Below are positions 1 to 6,553 of a stretch of 64,000 bases of DNA, in pieces. The notes beneath the pieces were generated by a model. It had not been told where the DNA came from. It was given only the letters and a program-made list of their open reading frames with translations, and did not search any database. This DNA is from Paludibacteraceae bacterium (GTDB lineage Bacteria > Bacteroidota > Bacteroidia > Bacteroidales > Paludibacteraceae). The DNA lies in the NCBI GenBank assembly GCA_905233375.1, contig CAJOEJ010000004.1, positions 43,300 to 107,299 on the forward strand, read 5' to 3'. The translations under genes were made by a program, and so were the position numbers. Numbering within the stretch: the stretch's first letter is position 1; every line of letters begins with the position of its first letter.

Positions 1-3000
1 ACAACGTATTCCTTACCATTCTCCTTGGTCAGAGCAGCAAAGTCAGCGAAGTCGTACGGCAGGTTGATGTTATATTGAGCCTCAGCAACTTCCGAGTTAT
101 CGAAGCCTTCTGCAACAGCGATAGCCTTGATGGTAGTAATCGCACGCTCACTCAAAGAGATAGCAGCTGTATATTTCGTACTGCTGGTTGAAGGAGCTGA
201 ACCATCAATGGTATAATAGATAGTAGCACCTTCTGTTGTGCAAGCCAACTCAACACTCTGTCCTACATAGTACGTACCTTCGTCAACACTGAACGTCGGA
301 GTTGCTGCCTGCGGCTGGCAAACTGTAGTGTAACCGGAAATAATTTGCGCTGCCTCTACTTTATATAGATAAGCAATTGTACCTGTAGTATTACTATACC
401 AACGGAGACCACCATTACCACTATTATAGTTATGACGCAACGTGTATGTGCTGGCGCTATTCTTAATTTCTCCATTCGTACCCAAAGTAAGTATCTTCTC
501 TGATGCTGACATCTTAAAGTTACCTGTTGACAAGCCTTCAAGATAACGTTTAGCACCGGATACTTCGCGAATCTTCAAAGCCGAAGCCGTTCCCGACAAT
601 GCAAGCTCTATCGGCGCATTTGTTGCCGGAGTTGTGGTCATTTTACCCCAACCATTGTTTGCATCTGTTGCATCACACGAATTGAAATACCACAAAGTAC
701 TAACCGTGCTTGATTGAGCAGCAGCAATGATATACTTGGCATTCGGATCAAAAGATTGATTAGCAAGTTTAACGTAAGAAATATCGCCTTCCGTTACCGT
801 TGCATACACAGCATAGATATGATTCTCACCCTTGTTAGGCAGCACGTAGGTTGCGCCTAACTCCGGAGCCGTTGCGCAGTCTGGATCAGTACTCCAACCC
901 ATGAAGGTCTTGCTGCAAGGAGCAGCAGATGTCGGCAGAGTTACTTCTTCTTTCCAGAAATGATTGCCTGCAAACTCAGTTACACCGGCAGCATCGTGCA
1001 GTTTCAGAACGGCGGCCTCGTGCGTATAAGTTACTTCTACCAACACCTCATCATCCGGCATCGTGAACGAACAAGTAGTCTTGTCTTGTGAGATCGAATA
1101 ATCACCTTCGTCCAAGCCAACAACTGTCCAACCGCTGATTGTATAACCGGCATTCGGAGTAGCGGTTAGAACTACTGCTACATCTTTCAATACGTCAGCT
1201 ACTTCAATTACATCATCACCCGAGGTAGCTACCACTGTACCATTGGCACTGGTGATATTAATTTCGTGACCCGTAGGAGCACTTACGGTAACCGCACAAG
1301 TAGCAGTAACGGCACCCGAAACAACCGAAGTAGCAATAATATTCACAGGGTCTTCACTTGCAGCAACTGCTGTTACAACACCTGTTTCTGAATTTACCGT
1401 TGCAATATTGGTATTTTCAGAAGACCATATAACACCTGCATATGCATTAGCCGGCTCAACTGCCGTTACGCTCAGTGTCTCACTTGCACCACCTACCAAC
1501 ATCTCCAACTCTGTCTTGTTCAGCGTCAGACCTGTTACAGGAATATAAGCGAACGAAACCTCTGCGATAGCGTCCGATGTCGGCATTGCGAATGTATATA
1601 CACCATCGTTCTCGGTAGTAGTTACCTCATCAGCATTACCGTCTAATACACTAACGGCACTAAATTGATAATAGGTATCAGCAGTCGGTGTCAGCGTTAC
1701 CGTTGCACCTTCTGCTACTTGAGCTCCAGAGTTGATAGCATTACCGCCTACGCTTGCAGCCAACGAACCATGTCCGCTTGCTGCCACACCGAATGTCAAT
1801 TCGTGCTTTGCAGCGGGGAGCCAAGTAATGTTGATTTGGTCCATGTACATGGCACCGCTTGCCACAATGACCATATAGGTATAACTACCATCTATATCAA
1901 TGTATGCAGAAGCATCGCCTGTGTGATAAGTCAATGTTCCCAATGATGTTTCACCCGAAATTCTTGCAGTTCCGGTATAACCGGTATTGTTTCCATAAAC
2001 CGTCAAAAAACGTCCATTTGTATTACTTGTACCTGTTGCCCAAATAACTTGAACGCGTTTTACGGTACCGCCCGAAGTGGTAGATGCGATTTGACGCACA
2101 CTGTTACTACTTTCACTGGTAATTTGAATACAAGCGCCACCTGAGTTCTTAGCTACATATCCGCTATATTTAGCTTCTGAGTGATTATCATTGGAAGCTT
2201 GTTTGTTAGTGAACTGTGTGTAGCTATTACTTGTAACGCCTAAATCAGTAATGGTCAACTCATCAATCACACCTCCAGCAATCGGAGTAAGGGGAGCAGG
2301 ATTTACCGTCAGTTCGTACGAAACAGTTTTTGCATTCAGTGTTTCGCTACCTGCATAAATAGCCTTAATAGTAGTCGAACCTGCCTTAACAAGCGTAATA
2401 TCTCCATTAGCATCAATAGTAGCTACTGCTGTATTGGTACTCTGGTATGTTACCTCCAAAGGCAGCGTATTAGTCAACGAGGGGAAAGAATAAGGCTCAT
2501 CACCAATTGTAACCTCGGCTTCTTCTGCACTCCAAGCGAGTTGCTCGTCCGTAACATCCGTTTTTTCTGATCCGGGATCCGTTGATTCCTCTTTCTCTCC
2601 GTAAATCTCAATCTTGGTAATTTGAGTATTATGACTCGAAGTTACCTTTAATGTATAGATCGTTCCAGCAGCTTGAGATGCAGATGCAATCGCATAGGTG
2701 TTTGTACCTGTAGCACCTGTAGTTTCAGTACTTACAGCGGAACTACCCACAAAGATGTTTTGCTTAGCATTAGTTGATGCACCCGAACGACCGGTTACAA
2801 CAATTTTCGTCGTTTTCCATGAAAATGCAGAAAAAGTCAAAGTAGCATTTTGTTTTCCCAAAATCAAATACTTTGAATTGTTGTACTGGTAACCGCCACC
2901 TGATGTTCCAACAAGAGTAATGCTGATACCATCATGTGTGTAAGTGTTCTCAGCTGTGATTTTAGTGGTAGAGACACCAAAATCATTGGAGGAAAAGTCA

Positions 3001-3092
3001 ATTGTGGCTTTTAATTCCTCCGCTGCCCACACTTGCCCGATGCTGAGGACGGCCATCAGCAAACAGGCGAACATTAGTTTTAATTTCCTCAT
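1..3092 (-). CDS. Giant secreted Ig-like repeat protein, 5' part (partial)
   Basis: An open frame starts at the ATG at 3092 and stays open to base 1, so about 1030 codons are visible and the C-terminus lies outside the window. The first 23 residues (MRKLKLMFACLLMAVLSIGQ...) form a typical signal peptide ending VWA-AEE. Visible domains are bacterial Ig-like (BIG2) domains near residues 170-265 and 515-605, a Listeria-Bacteroides repeat near 700-765 (FMGWS...YAVYA), and a chitobiase C-terminal-like domain near 927-1007 (ATIYYTIDGSAPS). The make-up matches the giant genes at 6.5 and 23 kb, so a cell-surface or secreted adhesin-like role is inferred. Its 39-bp leader is duplicated at 3794-3832. 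No catalytic domain is visible in the part present. Confidence 0.85.
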   Translation of the reverse strand, partial: MRKLKLMFACLLMAVLSIGQVWAAEELKATIDFSSNDFGVSTTKITAENTYTHDGISITLVGTSGGGYQYNNSKYLILGKQNATLTFSAFSWKTTKIVVTGRSGASTNAKQNIFVGSSAVSTETTGATGTNTYAIASASQAAGTIYTLKVTSSHNTQITKIEIYGEKEESTDPGSEKTDVTDEQLAWSAEEAEVTIGDEPYSFPSLTNTLPLEVTYQSTNTAVATIDANGDITLVKAGSTTIKAIYAGSETLNAKTVSYELTVNPAPLTPIAGGVIDELTITDLGVTSNSYTQFTNKQASNDNHSEAKYSGYVAKNSGGACIQITSESSNSVRQIASTTSGGTVKRVQVIWATGTSNTNGRFLTVYGNNTGYTGTARISGETSLGTLTYHTGDASAYIDIDGSYTYMVIVASGAMYMDQINITWLPAAKHELTFGVAASGHGSLAASVGGNAINSGAQVAEGATVTLTPTADTYYQFSAVSVLDGNADEVTTTENDGVYTFAMPTSDAIAEVSFAYIPVTGLTLNKTELEMLVGGASETLSVTAVEPANAYAGVIWSSENTNIATVNSETGVVTAVAASEDPVNIIATSVVSGAVTATCAVTVSAPTGHEINITSANGTVVATSGDDVIEVADVLKDVAVVLTATPNAGYTISGWTVVGLDEGDYSISQDKTTCSFTMPDDEVLVEVTYTHEAAVLKLHDAAGVTEFAGNHFWKEEVTLPTSAAPCSKTFMGWSTDPDCATAPELGATYVLPNKGENHIYAVYATVTEGDISYVKLANQSFDPNAKYIIAAAQSSTVSTLWYFNSCDATDANNGWGKMTTTPATNAPIELALSGTASALKIREVSGAKRYLEGLSTGNFKMSASEKILTLGTNGEIKNSASTYTLRHNYNSGNGGLRWYSNTTGTIAYLYKVEAAQIISGYTTVCQPQAATPTFSVDEGTYYVGQSVELACTTEGATIYYTIDGSAPSTSSTKYTAAISLSERAITTIKAIAVAEGFDNSEVAEAQYNINLPYDFADFAALTKENGKEYV

Positions 3093-3093
3093 A

Positions 3094-3132
3094 ATGTTTG
3101 AGATTTTAAGTTAATAAATATTGATTGTTTTG
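3094..3132 (-). repeat. 39-bp leader repeat, copy A
   Basis: This stretch just upstream of the giant gene start at 3092 is identical over 39 bp to 3794-3832, which lies just upstream of the antitoxin-like gene. Read on the minus strand it is an A/T-rich untranslated leader (TTAACTTAAAATCTCAAAC core). The duplication marks the boundaries of a tandemly duplicated small-gene patch. Confidence 0.85.
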
Positions 3133-3149
3133 TTGTTTTGTTACTATGC

Positions 3150-3356
3150 TCATGCGAAGAACCCTTCGAAGCAGAGATCTTCATCCAGATGCTCCCAATG
3201 GATACCATAAGGCGAGAGCGTGTAGTTCTCGCGTTCCTCCGCCGTGGCATTGCGCAGACCTTTATAGTCCGCAAAATGCTCGCAAGCCTGTCTGCCATCT
3301 GATGTCTGAATCCATACATCAGTAGGTGTCAACCATATTTTCTGAACATCTATCAT
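3150..3356 (-). CDS. DUF2442-like small protein
   Basis: This 68-aa protein has the look of the DUF2442 family: an N-terminal strand (VQKIWLTPTDVWIQTSDG), then the family's short ADYKGLRNAT segment, and a C-terminal HWEHLDEDLCFEG motif. DUF2442 proteins are usually encoded next to DUF4160 proteins, and here the start overlaps the stop of the DUF4160 gene by 4 bp, so the two are translationally coupled. The pair behaves genomically like a toxin-antitoxin or other two-gene addiction unit, but its biochemical function is unknown to me. A second pair lies at 5832-6318. Confidence 0.75.
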   Translation of the reverse strand: MIDVQKIWLTPTDVWIQTSDGRQACEHFADYKGLRNATAEERENYTLSPYGIHWEHLDEDLCFEGFFA

Positions 3357-3553
3357 TTATTAAAATACTCTTTCCAACGCACAGCAATCATTTCCTTGTT
3401 TTCTTCGACCAAAGACTCTGCCAATTTCAATTCCGCCGGTTTCAACCCCTTATTATCCAGCAACGTTACTTCCGGTTCGACTTGGAAGCGCGCCTCCGTT
3501 CCAGCTTTCACAACATGCACATGTATAGGCTCATGGTCGTTCGAGTAGAACAT
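3353..3553 (-). CDS. DUF4160 protein, N-terminally shortened
   Basis: The 66-aa product contains the DUF4160 signature FYSNDHEPIHVHV and a helical C-terminus ending WKEYF. Family members normally carry 10-15 more residues before this motif (a strand ending G-x-R-F). In this frame seven more codons upstream (KGRIRF before the Met) also fit the family, but a TAG then closes the frame at the edge of the duplicated patch (3560-3587). The gene has probably lost its native start through that duplication and now uses the internal ATG. It is coupled to the downstream DUF2442 gene by a 4-bp overlap. Confidence 0.7.
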   Translation of the reverse strand: MFYSNDHEPIHVHVVKAGTEARFQVEPEVTLLDNKGLKPAELKLAESLVEENKEMIAVRWKEYFNK

Positions 3554-3586
3554 AAAACGAATTCTTCCCTTCTACTCGCGTCCATC

Positions 3587-3790
3587 TCAACCTAAGATTT
3601 GACGAAACATATCATCTACACTTTCCGCCTTATAAACACGTCCCTTGCGCACATCTTCCAAAGCGGCATCTATAGCTTTGCGACGACGAGGTTTCAAGCG
3701 CTCTGTTATCACCCCAAGCGAATTAAGATACTGGAATAAACTCTGTCCCGCTCGAGTCCTCTCATTAATATGTACTGCATAACATGCCAT
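3587..3790 (-). CDS. Small antitoxin-like protein
   Basis: This 67-aa basic N-terminal, acidic C-terminal protein (MACYAVHINERTRAGQSLF ... KAIDAALEDVRKGRVYKAE ... FRQILG) resembles the short antitoxins that precede small toxins in Bacteroidales, judged by the ALEDVRKGRV helix and the terminal VDDMFRQILG. It is preceded by leader copy B. Its last 31 codons are duplicated almost exactly at 3944-4054. An ATG follows 1 nt after the stop, in a frame that is broken here but open in the upstream copy. The antitoxin assignment is by appearance and context only. Confidence 0.6.
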   Translation of the reverse strand: MACYAVHINERTRAGQSLFQYLNSLGVITERLKPRRRKAIDAALEDVRKGRVYKAESVDDMFRQILG

Positions 3791-3793
3791 AAT

Positions 3794-3832
3794 ATGTTTG
3801 AGATTTTAAGTTAATAAATATTGATTGTTTTG
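3794..3832 (-). repeat. 39-bp leader repeat, copy B
   Basis: This is identical to 3094-3132 and is placed immediately upstream of the antitoxin-like gene starting at 3790. On the minus strand it follows the 34-aa reading frame that ends at 3838. Confidence 0.85.
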
Positions 3833-3837
3833 ATTTG

Positions 3838-3942
3838 TTAAAACCTGATCATTTGTGACAGACGATAGTGCCCCAGTTCCTTAAACTCTTCCAATGTCAA
3901 GAGTTCCTTGCTCTCCAATTCTTCCCTTCTACTCGCGTCCAT
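3838..3942 (-). CDS. 34-aa reading frame next to antitoxin remnant
   Basis: A frame begins MDASRREELESKELL and ends HYRLSQMIRF, followed by TAA. Its ATG sits 1 nt after the stop of the 36-aa remnant at 3944-4054, the spacing typical of antitoxin and partner genes. The first eight codons also occur at the matching place downstream (around 3582), where the rest differs. It may be the truncated head of a lost partner or toxin gene. I do not recognise a family, and expression is uncertain. Confidence 0.35.
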   Translation of the reverse strand: MDASRREELESKELLTLEEFKELGHYRLSQMIRF

Positions 3943-3943
3943 C

Positions 3944-4054
3944 TCAACCTAAGATTTGACGAAACATATCATCTACACTATCCGCCTTATAAACACGTCC
4001 CTTACGCACATCTTCCAAAGCAGCGTCTATCGCTTTGCGACAACCCTGTTTCAT
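3944..4054 (-). pseudogene. Truncated duplicate of the antitoxin-like gene
   Basis: The 36-codon frame (MKQGCRKAIDAALEDVRKG...) matches the C-terminal 31 residues of the 67-aa protein at 3587-3790 with one substitution (E to D). At the DNA level 3918-4043 aligns with 3560-3685 with few differences. The N-terminal half is missing and is replaced by MKQGC. I treat it as a remnant of a tandem duplication, although it is intact enough to be translated. Confidence 0.7.
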
Positions 4055-4071
4055 AGTTTGTTACTATTATC

Positions 4072-4362
4072 TTACGCAACTGCCAGATGGCGACGCTTAA
4101 GAGCGGCAAGCACACATGCCGAAGCAATTGGATTCAATCCGCGGAAGGTCGTACGACGTTTCAACTCTTCAAGAGGCATGTCCAATAGCAATTTAGCTAT
4201 ACACTCATCCGCGAAGGAGTTGCTCACTACATTCACCCCTGTAAAATCCAATACCACACGCTCATCCTGCTGCATGAGCTGCAACAATCTCTCACGAGCA
4301 ACGGTTCCTAATTGACGCGTGCCCAAATTCTCTCCGTATTCTCTGAATGCCAAAGTTACCAT
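4072..4362 (-). CDS. STAS-like (DUF4325) protein
   Basis: The 96-aa protein fits the STAS-like DUF4325 family: an N-terminal strand (MVTLAFREYGENLGTRQLG), the core VVLDFTGVNVVSNSFADECI with the NSFADE segment typical of the family, and a C-terminal helix rich in K/R. It overlaps the upstream GHKL ATPase gene by 7 bp. In other bacteria these two families are also paired, a layout like anti-sigma kinase and anti-anti-sigma pairs. The target pathway is unknown. This start is preferred because the overlap and the N-terminal strand match the family. Confidence 0.75.
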   Translation of the reverse strand: MVTLAFREYGENLGTRQLGTVARERLLQLMQQDERVVLDFTGVNVVSNSFADECIAKLLLDMPLEELKRRTTFRGLNPIASACVLAALKRRHLAVA

Positions 4363-5009
4363 AACTGCTCTAATTCATTGTCATTTAAAAATATTGTATC
4401 AAATTCATCCGTCACATCAGTCCGGTAAGCAACCACTTCCTGCGGATCTATCTCTATATCGGTCTTAAGTTGCAGATAAACAATTGTACCTTGCCAAAAA
4501 TCACTTTCATTTGTTGTTACAACACCATTCGTTACTTGCATTGTATGGTTTCCTGAGCGGATCTCAAATCTCAAGCCTATTTTTTGGTCAAGCAAAGATG
4601 TTGCATACAAACCAAAACCCATCCCCTCGCCATCTGTTACATTATCTTCGATGCACCGTTTTAACGCTTCTTCTTCCGAGATAGCGCGATATTTCTCATT
4701 TTTTGCCAAGGATGCCCGCACCCCGATTCCGTCATCAGCAATCAGAACACTAAGCATATGAGCATTTTGATTATAATGAGTCAAAACCGTTCCTAATTGT
4801 TTGTCCGTGTGTATAATAACATTATCTAACATCTCATAGAAACAATAGCTAAATGCATCCAATACCGTTTTCTCAATGTCCATATGTTGCATCAGTATCT
4901 GCACTACATGTCGATAAACAGCATCTATAGTCTTCTCGTCGAACACATCTATCGTCACCTCTTCCTCTACTTGCGGGAAGTATTGCTTTATGAGACTTGA
5001 CAAGTTCAT
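4356..5009 (-). CDS. GHKL-type ATP-binding protein
   Basis: The 217-aa protein has a histidine-kinase-like ATPase fold. The N box is at residues 59-63 (EMLDN), the G1 box at 92-96 (DDGIG) and the G2 box near 127-133 (GEGMGFG). No dimerisation or phospho-acceptor histidine domain is visible, so it resembles a stand-alone anti-sigma-type ATPase rather than a sensor kinase. It forms an overlapping pair with the STAS-like gene downstream, suggesting a partner-switching module. A promoter lies about 300 bp upstream at 5319-5349, with a terminator-like hairpin in between, so expression may be attenuated or come from an unseen promoter closer to the gene. Confidence 0.75.
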   Translation of the reverse strand: MNLSSLIKQYFPQVEEEVTIDVFDEKTIDAVYRHVVQILMQHMDIEKTVLDAFSYCFYEMLDNVIIHTDKQLGTVLTHYNQNAHMLSVLIADDGIGVRASLAKNEKYRAISEEEALKRCIEDNVTDGEGMGFGLYATSLLDQKIGLRFEIRSGNHTMQVTNGVVTTNESDFWQGTIVYLQLKTDIEIDPQEVVAYRTDVTDEFDTIFLNDNELEQLW

Positions 5010-5112
5010 CGTGTTTCCTTTATGAGATTTTATGTCTATCTGTCATTTTTTTCAAGTCACCCAAAATCACGGGATATATACTATGTATATATAAGGTTGG
5101 GTGGGATGCGGC

Positions 5113-5166
5113 ATTGTCTCGTCTCGTTCTCGGCTCGACCTTGGCTCGGTTCTGTCTTGGTTATTA
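5113..5166. repeat. Degenerate ~11-bp word array (CTCG/CTTGG)
   Basis: The strand repeats CTCG-type words at about 11-bp spacing (for example 5134-5144, 5145-5155, 5156-5166). It is one of several such arrays in the window, each with its own word. Confidence 0.5.
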
Positions 5167-5168
5167 AC

Positions 5169-5312
5169 AAACAAAAAGACAAAACCGTATAGCAGTTCTG
5201 TCTTTTATCGCGCATCATCCCCCCGCTACGGTCGTGAGACCGGAGGTAAAATGCAGATATATTGCTGTTTGATTCATACCAAAACTGTGTCCGTCAGGAC
5301 TTGTTTCAAAAC
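5169..5312 (-). ncRNA. Leader or small RNA candidate ending in a terminator-like hairpin
   Basis: Transcription from the promoter at 5319-5349 would start near 5312 and meet a strong hairpin at 5174-5206 (AAAAGACA ... TGTCTTTT) followed by a U-rich run on the minus strand. Inside lies a second perfect hairpin, CGGTC-GTGA-GACCG, near 5230-5243, and a 20-codon frame at 5215-5277 beginning MNQTAIYLHF. The arrangement could be an attenuated leader of the downstream ATPase/STAS operon or a free-standing small RNA of about 140 nt. No known riboswitch was recognised. Confidence 0.45.
5174..5206 (-). terminator. Intrinsic terminator or attenuator hairpin
   Basis: An 8-bp perfect stem AAAAGACA/TGTCTTTT, extended by GAAC/GTTT pairing, is followed on the minus strand by TTTTTGTTTG. 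Confidence 0.6.
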
Positions 5313-5318
5313 CGGCTG

Positions 5319-5349
5319 CAAAGTTACAACAAATTTTTGATATATGCAA
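5319..5349 (-). promoter_or_regulatory. Bacteroidota-type promoter
   Basis: On the minus strand there is a TTG -33 element (5347-5349), 20 bp, then TAACTTTG (5319-5326). Confidence 0.65.
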
Positions 5350-5432
5350 GCGATTTGCAAAATAAATTTATTTTGTCACCGTTTCACCCTAAAATCACTA
5401 TTTTTCGCACTTTTGAAAGAAAAAAACAAATT

Positions 5433-5466
5433 AAGGTACAAAGGGACAATGTACAAAGTACCAAGG
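5433..5466 (+). repeat. Intergenic copy of the GTAC-rich element
   Basis: A 34-nt GTACAA-rich stretch (GTACAAAGGGACAATGTAC core) lies in the 5340-5645 gap, in which I see no gene. Its reverse complement aligns with the segments at 6628-6661, 23157-23190, 29922-29955 and 36808-36841, which encode part of the C-termini of four giant proteins. A small AGAGC-AAA-GCTCT hairpin follows near 5580. Confidence 0.6.
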
Positions 5467-5645
5467 AAAAATGTTTTTTAGGTTAATGTCTTTTGAATGA
5501 TTTATACGAAGTGTGGATATGGATGATAAAAAGTACTAAAAGCTTGTTTTTATGGACTTTTTAGCAGCAATTGACACAAAGAGCAAAGCTCTAAATCATT
5601 CATAAGGGTTTTGTGGGTTTTTTTTAGCAAGTGCCCACTATGACA

Positions 5646-5679
5646 ACAAATGGCTTAAGCCTGCGCCTAAGCCATTTGT
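5646..5679. terminator. Hairpin downstream of peptide 1
   Basis: A 12-bp perfect stem ACAAATGGCTTA/TAAGCCATTTGT encloses a 10-nt loop. It lies 8 bp past the stop of the 42-aa peptide gene. The T-rich side is better on the plus strand than on the minus strand, so it may act on both. Confidence 0.65.
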
Positions 5680-5686
5680 TTTGTTC

Positions 5687-5815
5687 TTAGAAGATCTTCC
5701 ATCTCTTCTTGGGAGCAGGTTCGTACGGCGTACCCGGTGAACTGGGTATCATAATGTTCTCCGACTGCATAGGCAGTGTCTCAACATCCGGTTGTATGTA
5801 GTGTTTCTTTTCCAT
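5687..5815 (-). CDS. Small peptide 1 of the giant-gene-associated family
   Basis: This 42-aa peptide begins MEKKHYIQPDVETLPMQSEN and ends KKRWKIF. It shares the loose pattern K-x-x-Y-[IL]-x-P-x-x-E-[VT] with the peptides at 22719, 29683 and 36530, each of which is paired with a giant secreted-protein gene. The ATG at 5815 is chosen because the family alignment starts there, although the frame is open further upstream. It has no signal peptide and no membrane segment. It ends a group begun by the DUF4160/DUF2442 pair and is followed by a 12-bp-stem hairpin. Function unknown. Confidence 0.6.
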   Translation of the reverse strand: MEKKHYIQPDVETLPMQSENIMIPSSPGTPYEPAPKKRWKIF

Positions 5816-5831
5816 AATCGTATTATTGGTT

Positions 5832-6125
5832 TTATACATTTGCAACATAGTCCAACTCATGGCGCTTGATGAGCAGCGGGTAACGTTCCGGGTGACGGAG
5901 GGAATCCACTTCCAGATCCACGTCCAACCTGGGCCATTCGATGGCATTATTACCGCTCATCCGCACATCCAGCACTTCATTGATCGTAGCATCTCTCATC
6001 CACGGCACACGATTGTACGAAAGGAAGTAATCTTGCCCCTGAACGGAAATCATTATTCCCCGGTCGTTAATCATCAATACGTCCACCAATGTGGAGTTGA
6101 TATTGCTTCTTGAAGTACTCTGCAT
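5832..6125 (-). CDS. DUF2442-like protein (second pair)
   Basis: The 97-aa product follows the DUF4160 gene with a 59-bp overlap. The middle part (DVLMINDRGIMISVQGQDYFLSYNRVPWMRDATINEVLDV) is the recognisable DUF2442-like core: a strand pair, a tyrosine-containing segment and the short VLDVRM strand. The C-terminal WPRLDVDLEVDSLRHPERYP matches the WP.LD.DI segment common in this family. Together with its neighbour it forms a second copy of the gene pair seen at 3150-3553. A longer overlap than usual leaves the exact start open. Confidence 0.65.
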   Translation of the reverse strand: MQSTSRSNINSTLVDVLMINDRGIMISVQGQDYFLSYNRVPWMRDATINEVLDVRMSGNNAIEWPRLDVDLEVDSLRHPERYPLLIKRHELDYVANV

Positions 6126-6318
6126 AAATTTCTACCATGCTTTGGATTTTGTTAATCTCATGCTGGCTAAAGTCCCCTTTGTAGGCTATTTCCACTTTGG
6201 GTTCCAACCAAATCTTCGCCTCTTTGTTTTCCTTCAATACATGAATATGCATTCGTTCTTCCTCATTGGAGTATATCTTGAATGCGTATCCTTTCTCTTT
6301 CAGGAATATCGGACTCAT
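6067..6318 (-). CDS. DUF4160 protein (second pair)
   Basis: This 83-aa protein has the full N-terminus of the DUF4160 family (MSPIFLKEKGYAFKIYSNEE) followed by RMHIHVLKENKEAKIWLEP. Unlike the copy at 3353, it is not shortened. It has its own promoter at 6340-6371 and starts an apparent operon of DUF4160, DUF2442 and peptide 1. The last ~20 codons overlap the DUF2442 start. A toxin-antitoxin-like role is inferred from pairing only. Confidence 0.75.
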   Translation of the reverse strand: MSPIFLKEKGYAFKIYSNEEERMHIHVLKENKEAKIWLEPKVEIAYKGDFSQHEINKIQSMVEIYAEYFKKQYQLHIGGRIDD

Positions 6319-6339
6319 AGCACTTTTTCAAATCGGCTG

Positions 6340-6371
6340 CAAATTTACTACAAAAAATTTGAATTACCAAA
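6340..6371 (-). promoter_or_regulatory. Promoter of the DUF4160/DUF2442/peptide 1 operon
   Basis: TTTG (6368-6371), 20 bp, then TAAATTTG (6340-6347) on the minus strand. The surrounding ~220 bp are repeated almost intact at 22870-23092, where the same promoter drives peptide 2. Confidence 0.75.
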
Positions 6372-6433
6372 TAAATTGACAAAAATAATGCTTTTGCTAG
6401 CAAAAATGATTGTTTTTGGGCTATTTATTTGGA

Positions 6434-6501
6434 GTTCGCTACATTTAGCGAACGTAAATTCGAGGTGAGGCGGTGTCATGCACCGCCCCGGTGCCCTCGA
6501 A
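6434..6501 (-). repeat. Tandem hairpin element, copy 1
   Basis: A perfect 8-bp hairpin GTTCGCTA/TAGCGAAC (6434-6453) is followed by a nested hairpin at 6459-6501. The nested hairpin has outer stem TTCGAGG/CCTCGAA and inner stem GGCGGTG/CACCGCC. It lies 53 bp past the stop of the 3530-aa gene and may terminate or protect its transcript. Other copies are at 22994-23036 and 55081-55118. Confidence 0.75.
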
Positions 6502-6553
6502 GTTACTTATCTGACATATGCAAATTTTTGTAGTACTTTTTGCCGTTTTTGCG

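Noticed and set aside
5251..5340. Plus-strand short frame after GGAGG at 5241-5247
   Set aside because: The frame (MQIYCCLIHT...) lies in the opposite direction to the promoter and ends in promoter DNA; the GGAGG is part of the hairpin region.
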